Counted from the stretch's first letter, positions 47,640 through 56,611 are shown. The stretch: 64,000 nucleotides of DNA from an uncultured Lysobacteraceae bacterium (GCA_902825775.1 CADECF010000001.1:310001-374000), one strand, 5' to 3'. Numbers and translations are program-made. The notes: generated by a model not told the origin, from the letters alone.

Positions 47640-48101
47640 TCAGTTCGCCAGCGGCTCCGGCACCTTGACCCCAAGCGCCTCTTCCGCGCAGACAAGTGAG
47701 CAGCCGTCCAAGCCCGCAGGTTCTGAGACGACAATTGCCTTGGCGGGGTCAATGACCCAGTAGTCGGCCGGTGGACAGCTCCGCCCGTCGCAGAAGATGG
47801 CGACGACCAGGCGCGGACCCTTGGGCGTTGAGAGGCATGCGGCCATGTTCCGGTCTTGCAAGTCGCCTTCGCCAATCACCAGTTGCTTGGAACCTGAGAT
47901 CACACGGATCTCGCCATGGGGCGTGATTACGTTGCTGTGGCCCGAGGCGTCATCTTGGACCAGGCCGGAGCCATGGATACGTGCCGGGCCGCACGTCCCT
48001 GAGGCTTGGCTGCCTGACACTTCGAGGGTGGGAAGTTGCAGGGCGTTCCCGGCGTTGGCGGAGGCCGACACGGCGAGCAGGGTGAGGAGCAAGGTGCGCA
48101 T
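47640..48101 (-). CDS. Secreted protein of unknown function
   Basis: 153 residues. A clear signal peptide (MRTLLLTLLAVSASANA) is followed by a small beta-rich domain with six cysteines (SGTCGP, ACLS, FCDGRSC, GCSLVCAE), probably disulfide-bonded in the periplasm. It lies 10 bp after the next upstream membrane gene on the same strand and is probably in the same operon. No family recognised. Confidence 0.6.
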   Translation of the reverse strand: MRTLLLTLLAVSASANAGNALQLPTLEVSGSQASGTCGPARIHGSGLVQDDASGHSNVITPHGEIRVISGSKQLVIGEGDLQDRNMAACLSTPKGPRLVVAIFCDGRSCPPADYWVIDPAKAIVVSEPAGLDGCSLVCAEEALGVKVPEPLAN

Positions 48102-48111
48102 GGGTTGCTCC

Positions 48112-48708
48112 TCAGGCCTTGGGGATGGGGTCGTGGAACGGGTCGTTCAGTGCACCGTCGAGCTCGGCAACCTGCTTGCGCAGGAGCTCAACCTCGCCCT
48201 CGAGCTCGCGGTTGCGCCGAGTCAGATCGACGTTCTCGCCTTGCAGGTGCAGGGCTTGGCCGCGTGAGTGGGAGCGACGGTTGCTGTCGATGATCTGATC
48301 GGTCAAGGCGTTGGCGGCGACCAGGTTCTGGGCGCCCATGGACAGCCTGGCATCGGGATTGGTGGAGCCAGGCGCGATGCCCGCCGCTGCGTGGATCTTG
48401 CGAGTGCAATGCCGGATCCAGAACACGCAGCCGGCCAGGATCCCGGCCAGCGGGATGGCGAGCAGGAGCCTGCCGGAGACGAATGCCACCACGGTCCAGA
48501 CGCCAGCGGCCAGCGCGGCCATAACGCCAAACGCCCGCAGGTAGCCCCAGCCCGTGTGCGGGTCAGTCTTGACCTTCCGGGCCAGAAGCACGCCCGCGCC
48601 CACGATGGCGCCCAAGAGCAAAACGGCCGGGGCCCCCAGCCGCTGCAGCCCAAAGAACAAGCCGACGACCGCCAACAGGGCGAGCGCGAGATAGCCAAGT
48701 GCCTTCAT
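48112..48708 (-). CDS. Membrane protein with C-terminal coiled coil
   Basis: 198 residues. Four hydrophobic helices in the first 100 residues (for example LGYLALALLAVVGLFFGL and LLLAIPLAGILAGCVFWI) and a C-terminal coiled coil (LQGENVDLTRRNRELEGEVELLRKQVAEL). Divergent from the XRE regulator; the shared promoter region holds a perfect palindromic operator. A role in mobilization or element maintenance is possible but unproven. Confidence 0.6.
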   Translation of the reverse strand: MKALGYLALALLAVVGLFFGLQRLGAPAVLLLGAIVGAGVLLARKVKTDPHTGWGYLRAFGVMAALAAGVWTVVAFVSGRLLLAIPLAGILAGCVFWIRHCTRKIHAAAGIAPGSTNPDARLSMGAQNLVAANALTDQIIDSNRRSHSRGQALHLQGENVDLTRRNRELEGEVELLRKQVAELDGALNDPFHDPIPKA

Positions 48709-48744
48709 ATTTTCCCCAGGTTGCGCCTCTCGGCGGAGTCTTGT

Positions 48745-48761
48745 ATTACAGATTCTGTAAT
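48745..48761. promoter_or_regulatory. Operator 1: perfect palindrome ATTACAGATTCTGTAAT
   Basis: 8-bp arms around one central base, located between the divergent membrane-protein gene and the XRE regulator gene. A near copy lies at 49,564-49,580. Position and symmetry suggest the binding site of the neighbouring XRE regulator. Confidence 0.7.
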
Positions 48762-48817
48762 ATCACACTGGCTTGGCACTTGGCATCATCTTGGGTCGCA
48801 CCCGCCCCAAGACGTTC

Positions 48818-49210
48818 ATGCCGAAGTCAGAGGTCAACGCCGTTTTCATGCAGCGCCTTACCCAGGCGCGCAAGGCGTTGGGTTTCAGCCAACGGGAACT
48901 TGGGTCCAGGATGGGGCTACCGGACGAGACTGCGGCCACCCGTATCAACCGCTACGAGCGCGGTGGGTCGGAGCCGGATCTACATACGGCGCAAGCGGTT
49001 GCGGATGCGCTTGGGGTGCCGCTGAGCTGGTTGGTCTGCACTGACGCAAGACTTGCCGAGATGATCCACGGTTTCGCGCAGTTGAAGCCCAGCGTGCAGA
49101 AAGTCTGGCTGGCCGACTTGAAGGCCACGCTCAAACAGCAAGAGAACTTGACCAAGCCGAAGGTGGCACCGGCTGCACCGCGCCAGCGGGCGCCGCGCTT
49201 GAAGCGCTGA
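48818..49210 (+). CDS. XRE-family transcriptional regulator of the element
   Basis: 130 residues from ATG 48818 (an upstream GTG/TTG frame extension adds unlikely sequence). HTH at about residues 9-65: 'FMQRLTQARKALGFSQRELGSRMGLPDETAATRINRYERGG'. Short C-terminal basic tail (RQRAPRLKR). Two similar palindromes, upstream of this gene and upstream of the relaxase/small-gene promoter region, make it the likely repressor of the mobilization module and of itself. Confidence 0.8.
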   Translation: MPKSEVNAVFMQRLTQARKALGFSQRELGSRMGLPDETAATRINRYERGGSEPDLHTAQAVADALGVPLSWLVCTDARLAEMIHGFAQLKPSVQKVWLADLKATLKQQENLTKPKVAPAAPRQRAPRLKR

Positions 49211-49213
49211 TGG

Positions 49214-49498
49214 TCAGTGCGCGCGAGGACGCTGCGTAGCTGTCTTCTCACCGTCCAAGTGCTGCGTTGCGAAGTTGGCTTTGGCGGCTCGAATGCCAAT
49301 CTCGATGTCCACTGTGTGTGGCGAATGACTTGGCGAAGTCGGGATTGATCCTTGCCCGGTCATCTGATGCCCTGCGATCAACGTGTCGGCCAGCATCAGG
49401 GCGCGCTGCGCTTGACCATAGGGATCTTTGAAGAATGCCTCTTGGTCGATCAGCATAAAATTCTGAAACAGTCCGCTGGCGATTTGCAGTCTGGGCAT
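49214..49498 (-). CDS. Small hypothetical protein next to the relaxase gene
   Basis: 94 residues from ATG 49498, with AAGGATC upstream. Soluble, mixed composition ('LIDQEAFFKDPYGQAQRALMLADTLIAG'). No family recognised. It is transcribed away from the relaxase, and operator 2 lies 65 bp upstream of its start. A relaxosome accessory role is conceivable from position only. Confidence 0.55.
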   Translation of the reverse strand: MPRLQIASGLFQNFMLIDQEAFFKDPYGQAQRALMLADTLIAGHQMTGQGSIPTSPSHSPHTVDIEIGIRAAKANFATQHLDGEKTATQRPRAH

Positions 49499-49563
49499 GA
49501 TCGAGGATCCTTGAAGTCTTTGCGTATCCAAGCACAAACTGAATGGGGCGCAAGAGGGCGCGC

Positions 49564-49580
49564 ATTACATTTTCTGTAAT
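49564..49580. promoter_or_regulatory. Operator 2: ATTACATTTTCTGTAAT
   Basis: Matches operator 1 at all but two positions of the left half-site. Lies in the 350-bp gap between the small minus-strand gene and the relaxase gene. A further short palindrome (tttcga-act-tcgaaa) follows at about 49,597. Confidence 0.65.
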
Positions 49581-49745
49581 TGTGACCAGCTGACCGTTTC
49601 GAACTTCGAAAGGAATTGTCTTGTCGGCGCTAGCGGAAGAGCGGCAAGTTCAGGACGCTGGTTGGTCGGATCGGTTTGGTGGCTCGTTAAGAAATCGGCT
49701 GGCCTGGGGAGACGGTCATCAAAGATCTAAAAACGGGTGATGCGA

Positions 49746-49782
49746 AGAGCGCACTTATGGAATTCCATTGACATGGATTTCC
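49746..49782 (-). other. Origin of transfer (oriT) with MOBQ/RSF1010-like nic site
   Basis: On the minus strand TAAGTGCG|CTCT (49,757 to 49,746) closely matches the RSF1010-type nick region TAAGTGCG|CCCT. Directly 5' of it is an imperfect 10-bp inverted repeat, GGAAATCCAT / ATGGAATTCC, with a 4-nt loop (one mismatch). Inverted repeat plus nic is the normal oriT layout for MOBQ relaxases, and the relaxase gene starts 68 bp further on. The nick would fall between 49,749 and 49,750. Confidence 0.75.
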
Positions 49783-49849
49783 GTGCTCAACGCCTATTTA
49801 CAAGCGGAGTTCAGGCGCTATCCGATGGTGGTCTACCACGGAGAAGCGC

Positions 49850-51412
49850 ATGGCCATCTATCACGCAAACCTGAAAAATTTCAGTCGCGGTAAGGGCGAC
49901 TCGTCCATCGCTGCGGCGGCCTATCGGGCTGGTCTCGACCTCATGGACACGAAAACGCGCGACTGGCACCGCTACTCCCAGCGGCGCGGTGTGGCCGCCG
50001 TCCACATGCTCGCACCCGCCGGCTCACCGAAATGGTGCTCGGATCCGAAGACGTTCTGGGACGCGAACGAACAGTGGGAGACGAGAAAGAACGCCCTCGT
50101 CGCGCGGGAACTCGAGGTGTCGCTGCCGCATGAGCTGAGCGACGCGCAGCGAGAGCAGTTGGGGATCGCATTGGGGCAGTTGCTTGTTGATCGCTACCAA
50201 TGCGTGGTCATGGTGGCCGTCCATTCGCCGGTTGGCGGAAGCGACACGCGCAACCATCACACTCATCTTCTGATGTCCTCCCGCAAGGTCGGACCCGAGG
50301 GACCGGGCGATCGCGCCGGCATTGCGTTCGACGCAAGGGGGGGCAAAGGCGCCGAAGAGGTCCGGGCGGTCCGTGAACTGGTAGGAGGCATCATCAACGC
50401 GCATCTGGCCCAAGCAGGGCTTACCCAGGCCGTGGACCATCGGAGTCTGAAAGATCAGGCGAGGGCCGCAGCCGCGCGGGGCGACCATCAGGCGGCTATC
50501 CGGCTGACCCGGCCGCCGACGAAGCACCTCGGCAAGGTAGCCACCCACGCGAGCCGTGAGGCAAATGAGGCGGACATGGATCAGGCCATGGCCGCAGCAG
50601 CCGCGCGTGGCGTGCTGGTGGCCACGCCGGCGCAGCACTCGCACAGTTCGGCCATGGCCGAGCGGATCGCCGCCAGGCGCGCGAACCCGCCCCAGAAGCC
50701 CTCGGTCGCTTGGGGCAGGCTGGCGCGACCCGCCAGGGCGGGGCAGCCGAGCTACACCGCGCTGCGCCTTGGTCGACTTGGTCGGATTGCGCGGGCGCAG
50801 GGTGGGAATGGGGCAGACGTCCTGAACGCAGAGGCCGAGCTCATCGAGCAGTGGTTGTCAGCCCAAGCCACAGCGGCGGAAGCAGCCTTGGAAAGCGTTC
50901 AGGAGATCCCAGGCATTCGCTTGGAGCCTGGGTTCGTCGAGGCCCTGGCGTCGCTTCGGACCAGGCGCGTGGCGGTGTATGGAACGAAGCCTTCTTTCTT
51001 CGAGGATACCGAAGCCCTGTCCTGGGCGATCCAAAACTATGCAGCTGAGTTGCGGCGACCCCACGACAAACGAGAACGGTTCGCCAAGGCCATGGCGCGG
51101 GTGTCTGAGGTAGAGAACCCCGCCGAACCCGCGTCGAAGGATGAGATCCTTCGGGCGCGCCGGGAACTGTTCAAGGCCAAGGGCGGCGTCTCGCGCCTTG
51201 CGTTGATCGAGTGTGAGCGTCGGCTCAACCAGGCGCGCGAATTGATGAAGAACGCACGGGACGGTATAGAGCGGGACTTCCACATCACGAAGGTGGGGCC
51301 AATCGAGCCCGATCCCTTTGGCCCTTTCCCGCCGGATGACGGCGTTCAGCGGCAAAGCGAGTCAAACAAGCGCGAGTTGAAGCCTAGGTCATCGATGCGG
51401 CCCGGGCACTGA
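49850..51412 (+). CDS. MobA/MobL-family relaxase (MOBQ)
   Basis: 520 residues. N-terminal relaxase domain: 'MAIYHANLKNFSRGKGDSSIAAAAYRAG' carrying the catalytic Tyr region, and the metal-binding triad in NHHTHLL (His136, His137, His139). The C-terminal half is helical and has no recognised primase or helicase domain. It nicks oriT and pilots single-stranded DNA during mobilization. ATG 49850 has GGAG 6 nt upstream. Confidence 0.9.
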   Translation: MAIYHANLKNFSRGKGDSSIAAAAYRAGLDLMDTKTRDWHRYSQRRGVAAVHMLAPAGSPKWCSDPKTFWDANEQWETRKNALVARELEVSLPHELSDAQREQLGIALGQLLVDRYQCVVMVAVHSPVGGSDTRNHHTHLLMSSRKVGPEGPGDRAGIAFDARGGKGAEEVRAVRELVGGIINAHLAQAGLTQAVDHRSLKDQARAAAARGDHQAAIRLTRPPTKHLGKVATHASREANEADMDQAMAAAAARGVLVATPAQHSHSSAMAERIAARRANPPQKPSVAWGRLARPARAGQPSYTALRLGRLGRIARAQGGNGADVLNAEAELIEQWLSAQATAAEAALESVQEIPGIRLEPGFVEALASLRTRRVAVYGTKPSFFEDTEALSWAIQNYAAELRRPHDKRERFAKAMARVSEVENPAEPASKDEILRARRELFKAKGGVSRLALIECERRLNQARELMKNARDGIERDFHITKVGPIEPDPFGPFPPDDGVQRQSESNKRELKPRSSMRPGH

Positions 51413-51482
51413 GCTTCGTGGGGTGGGCCGAACCCCAAGAAAACTAGTATCGTGAGTCCTAAGGAAGGGATACGGGGGCGGT

Positions 51483-52802
51483 ATGGCACTGATTGCCTAT
51501 CGGGGTGGAACACCCTTGGCCGACGAGATCGAGCTCAAAGCACATCTCGCCTCGCTGCTTCGTTTGGAAAACATCGGCGCCTTGCTGGGTGCCGGTGCCT
51601 CCGCATCGGCAGGTGGCTCGACCATGAAAGCCATGTGGTCGGAATTCCTTTGGATGTCGCCCGCCGAGGCAGCGTGGCTGGGTGCCAATTCTTTGATCAG
51701 TGCCGCAGAGCGCGTGACCGCGTTACCCCGGCCGGCAAATGCACCAATCGTGGTGCCGCCACCACCCCTACCGCCTGGTGTAGCTCCACCCCCTCCGCTG
51801 CTGCCGGCGACCCCCAATATCGAGGTTCTGGCGGACAAGCTTGAAATCGCAATCATCGAGTGGGAGAGACAGGGCAATGCCCTCGCTACGCCTGCAAAGG
51901 GTGCCCGCGCTGCCTTGCTAAAAGCGGTGCTTCGAGCGGCCAAACTCAAAGACGAGCTCTGGTCGTCGCCGGCAGCTGACATTGCTGGCGACGGTTTGGA
52001 TGCGCACCGATCACTCCTGCAAAAGCTCACCTCGGCTCGGCAGCCTGGCCAAGCTCCCCCATGGATATTCACAACCAACTACGACTTGGCAATCGAATGG
52101 GCAGCTGAGTCGGTCGATATCCAAGTCATCAACGGATTTCTTGGAGTGCACAATCGACGGTTTTCGCCCCAGAGCTTCGATCTTGGTCTGCGCAACATCC
52201 AAGCCCGCGGCGAGGCGCGTTTTGGTGCCTACAACATCTATCTGGCCAAGCTGCATGGATCGCTGACTTGGAAAGAGTTCGAGCATGATCTGTTCGAAGT
52301 GCCTGCCTCGCAGGCCTGGCCGGACCTAAAGGGGTTCCTTGACGGGGTAAAGCCGGACTTGGGCTACCGAGTGTTGCCCCGCGCCGCAAAGTATCTTCAA
52401 ACGATCGGGTATGTCTTGGGAGAACTTTTCAGGCGGTTCGCAGAGTTCCTCGCCCGCCCACAGGCAGCGCTGGTGATCGCCGGATACGGATTTGGTGATG
52501 AGCACATCAATCGCCTCATTCGATCTGCGCTACTCAACCCTACGCTTCAAGTTGTCATCTATCTTCCAGAGTTCATGGGTGATCCAACAAGTGTCGCCTT
52601 GCCTCCAACGGTGCGTCGACTACTCGCTTTGCAAAACCCTAGGCTGACAATTGTCGGTGGTGGTCCTGATGCCTATTTATCTAAGCTGGTGGAGCACCTG
52701 CCGAACCCTGTGATATTCGACGAAAATCTATCGGACTTGGAGCGCAGGCTTAGGCCTCGCCATCCGGACCCTATCGACGACGACGATGGTTTGGGGGACT
52801 AA
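51483..52802 (+). CDS. SIR2-domain protein of a SIR2-HerA defence system
   Basis: 439 residues. SIR2-like Rossmann motifs: 'IGALLGAGASASAGGS' (31-46), FTTNYD (196-201), KLHGS (256-260) with the likely catalytic His258, and 'IAGYGFGDEHIN' (332-343). In known SIR2-HerA systems the SIR2 protein degrades NAD+ on phage infection and assembles with HerA. Residues 82-111 are an unusual proline-rich insertion (VPPPPLPPGVAPPPPLLP). Stop overlaps the herA start. Confidence 0.88.
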   Translation: MALIAYRGGTPLADEIELKAHLASLLRLENIGALLGAGASASAGGSTMKAMWSEFLWMSPAEAAWLGANSLISAAERVTALPRPANAPIVVPPPPLPPGVAPPPPLLPATPNIEVLADKLEIAIIEWERQGNALATPAKGARAALLKAVLRAAKLKDELWSSPAADIAGDGLDAHRSLLQKLTSARQPGQAPPWIFTTNYDLAIEWAAESVDIQVINGFLGVHNRRFSPQSFDLGLRNIQARGEARFGAYNIYLAKLHGSLTWKEFEHDLFEVPASQAWPDLKGFLDGVKPDLGYRVLPRAAKYLQTIGYVLGELFRRFAEFLARPQAALVIAGYGFGDEHINRLIRSALLNPTLQVVIYLPEFMGDPTSVALPPTVRRLLALQNPRLTIVGGGPDAYLSKLVEHLPNPVIFDENLSDLERRLRPRHPDPIDDDDGLGD

Positions 52803-54565
52803 TGAGAACCCGGCAAGCCGTCGGATATGTTGTCCTCATCGATGGGGTCGACGTAACGCTGAACCTCTTGGACATCCACCGAGGCCACATGGCCTCGCAC
52901 GCACAAGGCGTGTCCGTTATTACCGAAGTGGGCAGTCTGCTCGGTATCGAAACAGGCGGGCGCGTCCTAGTGATGAAAGTGATGTCTCTATCGTTCGCGG
53001 AGCCTCGGGAGGCCCACCGTTTCGGCACCGCGACGAGCACGCATCAGTCTGAGCCTCTTCGCAATCTCTCCGGACTCGTCGTCGGCCAGCTCCGACGGAT
53101 CGACGACAAGGTTGAGTTCGTTTCCGACTCTCTTTCGACCCCGTCGTTGGGGTCCGAAGTGTTCCCTCTCAGCCGCCAGGAGCTTGCAGCGGTGCTGGGG
53201 AGCGAGAGCGATCTCAGTGCGCCGATCCACTTGGGTGATGACCTGCGAGGTGGCGGCCGACTGATGGTTGGCTTAGAAAGCCTCATATCTCGACATGTTG
53301 CGGTGTTGGGCAGTTCGGGCCAGGGAAAAAGCTGCCTGACCGCCGCTGTCCTGCAACAGATTGTGAAGATGCCGACGGCTCGCGTCGTGATCTTCGATGT
53401 CAACGGCGAATACGAAGATGCGTTGCCCGAGGCCTATCCGGGTCAAGTCAAGATCACGCGACTTGGTGGCAATACGGAAGATGCATTCCGCATCCCTTAC
53501 TACGCTTTAGGACGCCTGGGACTGCAACGCCTGCTACTCCCTAGCGACAAGACACAACGCCCAGCGCTGACGTTTGCTCTGGAACATCTGAACAAGGTCA
53601 AGTGGTTCAACAACGAAGGCGGCGTGGGACTAGCTGCTGACGCGCAAGCGTCTTTATTCGACGATTGCCGGGCTGATCGAGTTGTTCAGGCCAATCAGAT
53701 CATTTCTCAGCTTCGAGCCAACCAACCTCCGCCTGGGCAGTCCTGGCCGCCCATGAGAGCGCTGGGCGCTCTCATTGCGGACAGTCATGCCATCGCACCC
53801 GGTCGAAATGGACCCGAGCGCAACGCCTTCAACTACGGCAACGTCTCGCCCCTCATCACAAGGGTCATGCGGTTTGTTGAAGATCCAATGTTTCGGGATG
53901 TCGTAGATGTGGTCGGCGGCGCAGGTTCTGGCGCGCCGCTGGATTGGCGACGGGAAGCAACATCGCTGGTTGATCGCATCTTTGGTGGGGCCGAAGTGGA
54001 CTGGAAAGTCCATATCGTTGATCTGCGCCGCGTCTCCCACGATCTGACGCCCTTCGTCTTGGGATCGATCTTGGAGCTCTATTCATATGAGCTGTTTCGC
54101 CGCGGCCAAGAGAATAAGATCGAAACGCTACTGGTCTTGGAAGAGGCCCATCACTACCTTCGGCAAATGGGGACTGGGGAGGAGGCGGCAAACAACTCTC
54201 TCGCTTACGAGCGTCTTGCGAAGGAAGGGCGCAAGTTTGGCCTAGCGTTGTGGCTCAGCACACAGCGGCCATCCGAGATCTCGCCCACCGTGCTGGCCCA
54301 GTGCAACAACTGGATATCGTTCCGCCTGACTTCGGAGAAGGATCTGAACGCGATCCAGGCCGCGAGTGAGTGGGCAGACCGGCGAGACGTGAAGCGCATT
54401 GCAGGCCTCGCCAGGCAGAATGCAATCGCGTTTGGTGGAAGCTTTCAGATGGCGACGCTTATTCGAGCCGCGACAGCCGATCCTCGCCCACGCTCGGAAG
54501 ACGGCCGATTTGATACCTGGAACGATCTGCCCGATCCGGATTTTGACGACGGCTTTGGTGAGTAG
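52802..54565 (+). CDS. HerA-type ATPase of the SIR2-HerA defence system
   Basis: 587 residues. N-terminal HAS-barrel-like region, Walker A GSSGQGKS (170-177), Walker B LLVLEEAH (443-450), and an arginine-finger region (YERLAKEGRKFGLALWLSTQRP). The FtsK/HerA ATPase forms a hexamer that partners with the SIR2 effector encoded just upstream, with which it is translationally coupled. Ends 12 bp before the convergent GHKL gene. Confidence 0.9.
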   Translation: MRTRQAVGYVVLIDGVDVTLNLLDIHRGHMASHAQGVSVITEVGSLLGIETGGRVLVMKVMSLSFAEPREAHRFGTATSTHQSEPLRNLSGLVVGQLRRIDDKVEFVSDSLSTPSLGSEVFPLSRQELAAVLGSESDLSAPIHLGDDLRGGGRLMVGLESLISRHVAVLGSSGQGKSCLTAAVLQQIVKMPTARVVIFDVNGEYEDALPEAYPGQVKITRLGGNTEDAFRIPYYALGRLGLQRLLLPSDKTQRPALTFALEHLNKVKWFNNEGGVGLAADAQASLFDDCRADRVVQANQIISQLRANQPPPGQSWPPMRALGALIADSHAIAPGRNGPERNAFNYGNVSPLITRVMRFVEDPMFRDVVDVVGGAGSGAPLDWRREATSLVDRIFGGAEVDWKVHIVDLRRVSHDLTPFVLGSILELYSYELFRRGQENKIETLLVLEEAHHYLRQMGTGEEAANNSLAYERLAKEGRKFGLALWLSTQRPSEISPTVLAQCNNWISFRLTSEKDLNAIQAASEWADRRDVKRIAGLARQNAIAFGGSFQMATLIRAATADPRPRSEDGRFDTWNDLPDPDFDDGFGE

Positions 54566-54577
54566 GCCGTTTTCTAT

Positions 54578-56563
54578 TTATCTGATTAGAGATGCCTGGC
54601 TCTCTGTGCCCATTATCTTTTCCACCAAGGCGTAACCACTTAGGTCGTCATACTTAGAAGGAATTCGCGCTTTCAACCCATGAAGACGGCGATTGGCTGT
54701 GTCGGTGATCTGTGCATAGGTTGTTGGAATGACGCAACCTCTCTTGCGATTGTCAGCATCCGTCAGGTCTTGTTTTAGCAGGCCTGGCGCAAGCACATGT
54801 CCAACCACAAATGCGCTGATGAACGGGTGTCCAGCGATCCCGCCATCTGCAATGAAGTCTTGAACATACCCTGATGCTTGGAATACCTCGTTCTTGCCGA
54901 TCGTCGATCGGCCCTTTTTAAGCTCTATAAGTAAGACATCGCGCACAGTGCAAAGATGGTCAGCAGATGAGTCGAAGGCTTCTGTGCCTACTACCGATAA
55001 GGTTGAGTCCTTCAATGCAACGATGTCGGGACGCTTTCTGGGGTTCACAAAGCTTGTGTCTTCGATGCGAGACTTAAAAATTCTCTTGGAGACGGTCTGC
55101 AAGGTGTTGTTCGATGCAAATTCTGAGCTGTCGAACTCCGGCCCAAACAGCCAACGCGCCTTGGTAACCAATGGATGGAGCGTGTGAAGCTCGTCTGCAT
55201 TCTCGTCGGCTCCAAGTTTCTCTATGGCTGCAACCACTGAGAGCCGATTGTCGATTTCGTCAAGCACGGTCAGCGCGTCTTGGACCGTCCACTGTTCAAG
55301 CATGCGATCGAGGCCGTCAATATCGTGCTCGTCCAGCTGCATTAGGCGATCAAGCAGGCTAGAACCGCTTCTGGCTTGTTGAAGTCGGATAAAGGTTTTC
55401 ACCGCTTGGTTCAAGGACTCGGCCGGAATACCTGGTTGTTCATGCACCAGCTCTTGGGTAAACCTTGCGACTTCTAGCTTGGCGCCATTGGGGAGCTCGC
55501 GGAAAGTCTCACGGTTCCTCATTAGTGCATCTTCGGACTGTTCCTCTATGAAGTCTTCGGATAGCTCATCGAATACAGTCTGTGCATATCGGTTCACGGC
55601 ATCGAATAGCTGATGGGTTAGGTCTGTCTTCTTGAAGCGCGACCAATCCCCTTCAATCTGAGGCAGCCATGCATCCCCACCTTGGACGACGATTGCATGT
55701 CGCTTAGCAAAGCGCGAACGCCCATCAATTACAGCTGTTGGCCCCACACTCCAACTAGGCATTCCAACCAGGCGATTGTTCACCCAGAACGCAATTCCCT
55801 GATAGCGAGTGGATCGGCCGGAGCTAGTGGCGTCTACGACATGAGCTTCGACTTTATAGCCCTCTGCTATATCCAATACTTGGGATTTGATCAGGCCCTT
55901 GTGTTCCGATAAAGGCACTGAAAGGCCATTCACTTCCACGACGAAGCGAGGGTCGTGAAGAAAGCGCGCAGATAGCACGGTGCGGATGGCATCCGCTTTG
56001 GGAAGATGCTTTTGGATCTCAACTATGAGCCTGGTTCCATGCCCAGCCTTACGTGTATGGTCTTCCTTAATGATGTAGAAGGGAGAGGAAGGGCGGTTGC
56101 GAGTCCCTATTACAAAAGTTGACAGTTCTCCGCCAGCCCACGTTTCGACTGTGTATTGGTCCGAGAAGCAGAGCAAGCCGTGCCTACCAACACCGTTTCG
56201 GCCAAATGCACGTCGAACCCAATCGGCCCTGTCTGAGGGGAATTGGACGGCATCGCCTTGGGACTTTGAGCGGTCATAGCTAAGCTTCATCCACCGGCTG
56301 CGGAACTGGTCAGACGTCATACCGTGTCCATCGTCCTCAACCGTTAGTAGGCCCTCAAACTCATCCGGAATGATGACTTTAACTTTGGCGGCACCAGCAT
56401 CCCACGCATTTGCCACGAGCTCTGCAAGCGCCGTTTCTGGATCGTATCCAATGCGCCCCAATGTTCGGAGCACATAGTCATCCTCGAATAGCGCTTCGTC
56501 CGAGTGTCTAGTGCGTGGCTTAGCCATGGTTGGCCCAATTGAATGCAGCTGAATAGATGACAT
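54578..56563 (-). CDS. GHKL ATPase fused to a PD-(D/E)XK-like nuclease domain
   Basis: About 661 residues (ATG 56563; ATG 56527 is an alternative). N-terminal Hsp90/MutL-type ATPase: N box 'ALAELVANAWDAGA' (Glu48, Asn52, Asp55), G1 VEDDGHGM, G2 GRNGVGRHG. A middle S5-like region and a helical part follow. The C-terminus has 'RPDIVALK' (Asp513) and 'VLLIELKKGRST' (Glu547-x-Lys549), a nuclease core. This arrangement recalls the MORC/MutL-like ATPases described in restriction systems. No methylase is adjacent; probably a separate defence gene. Confidence 0.8.
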   Translation of the reverse strand: MSSIQLHSIGPTMAKPRTRHSDEALFEDDYVLRTLGRIGYDPETALAELVANAWDAGAAKVKVIIPDEFEGLLTVEDDGHGMTSDQFRSRWMKLSYDRSKSQGDAVQFPSDRADWVRRAFGRNGVGRHGLLCFSDQYTVETWAGGELSTFVIGTRNRPSSPFYIIKEDHTRKAGHGTRLIVEIQKHLPKADAIRTVLSARFLHDPRFVVEVNGLSVPLSEHKGLIKSQVLDIAEGYKVEAHVVDATSSGRSTRYQGIAFWVNNRLVGMPSWSVGPTAVIDGRSRFAKRHAIVVQGGDAWLPQIEGDWSRFKKTDLTHQLFDAVNRYAQTVFDELSEDFIEEQSEDALMRNRETFRELPNGAKLEVARFTQELVHEQPGIPAESLNQAVKTFIRLQQARSGSSLLDRLMQLDEHDIDGLDRMLEQWTVQDALTVLDEIDNRLSVVAAIEKLGADENADELHTLHPLVTKARWLFGPEFDSSEFASNNTLQTVSKRIFKSRIEDTSFVNPRKRPDIVALKDSTLSVVGTEAFDSSADHLCTVRDVLLIELKKGRSTIGKNEVFQASGYVQDFIADGGIAGHPFISAFVVGHVLAPGLLKQDLTDADNRKRGCVIPTTYAQITDTANRRLHGLKARIPSKYDDLSGYALVEKIMGTESQASLIR

Positions 56564-56611
56564 AACTATGCCGCCTGCCGAGGAAGGGGGCAAAGGTGCG
56601 ACATAGGAGAC

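Noticed and set aside
49850-51412. Self-transmissible conjugative element (ICE)
   Set aside because: No coupling protein or type IV secretion genes found in the 20 kb; HerA here pairs with SIR2 and is not a TraD/VirD4 homologue by motif or context.
54578-56563. DNA mismatch repair MutL or gyrase B
   Set aside because: The GHKL boxes are present but the rest lacks the MutL or GyrB domain order, and the C-terminus has a nuclease-like motif of another type.
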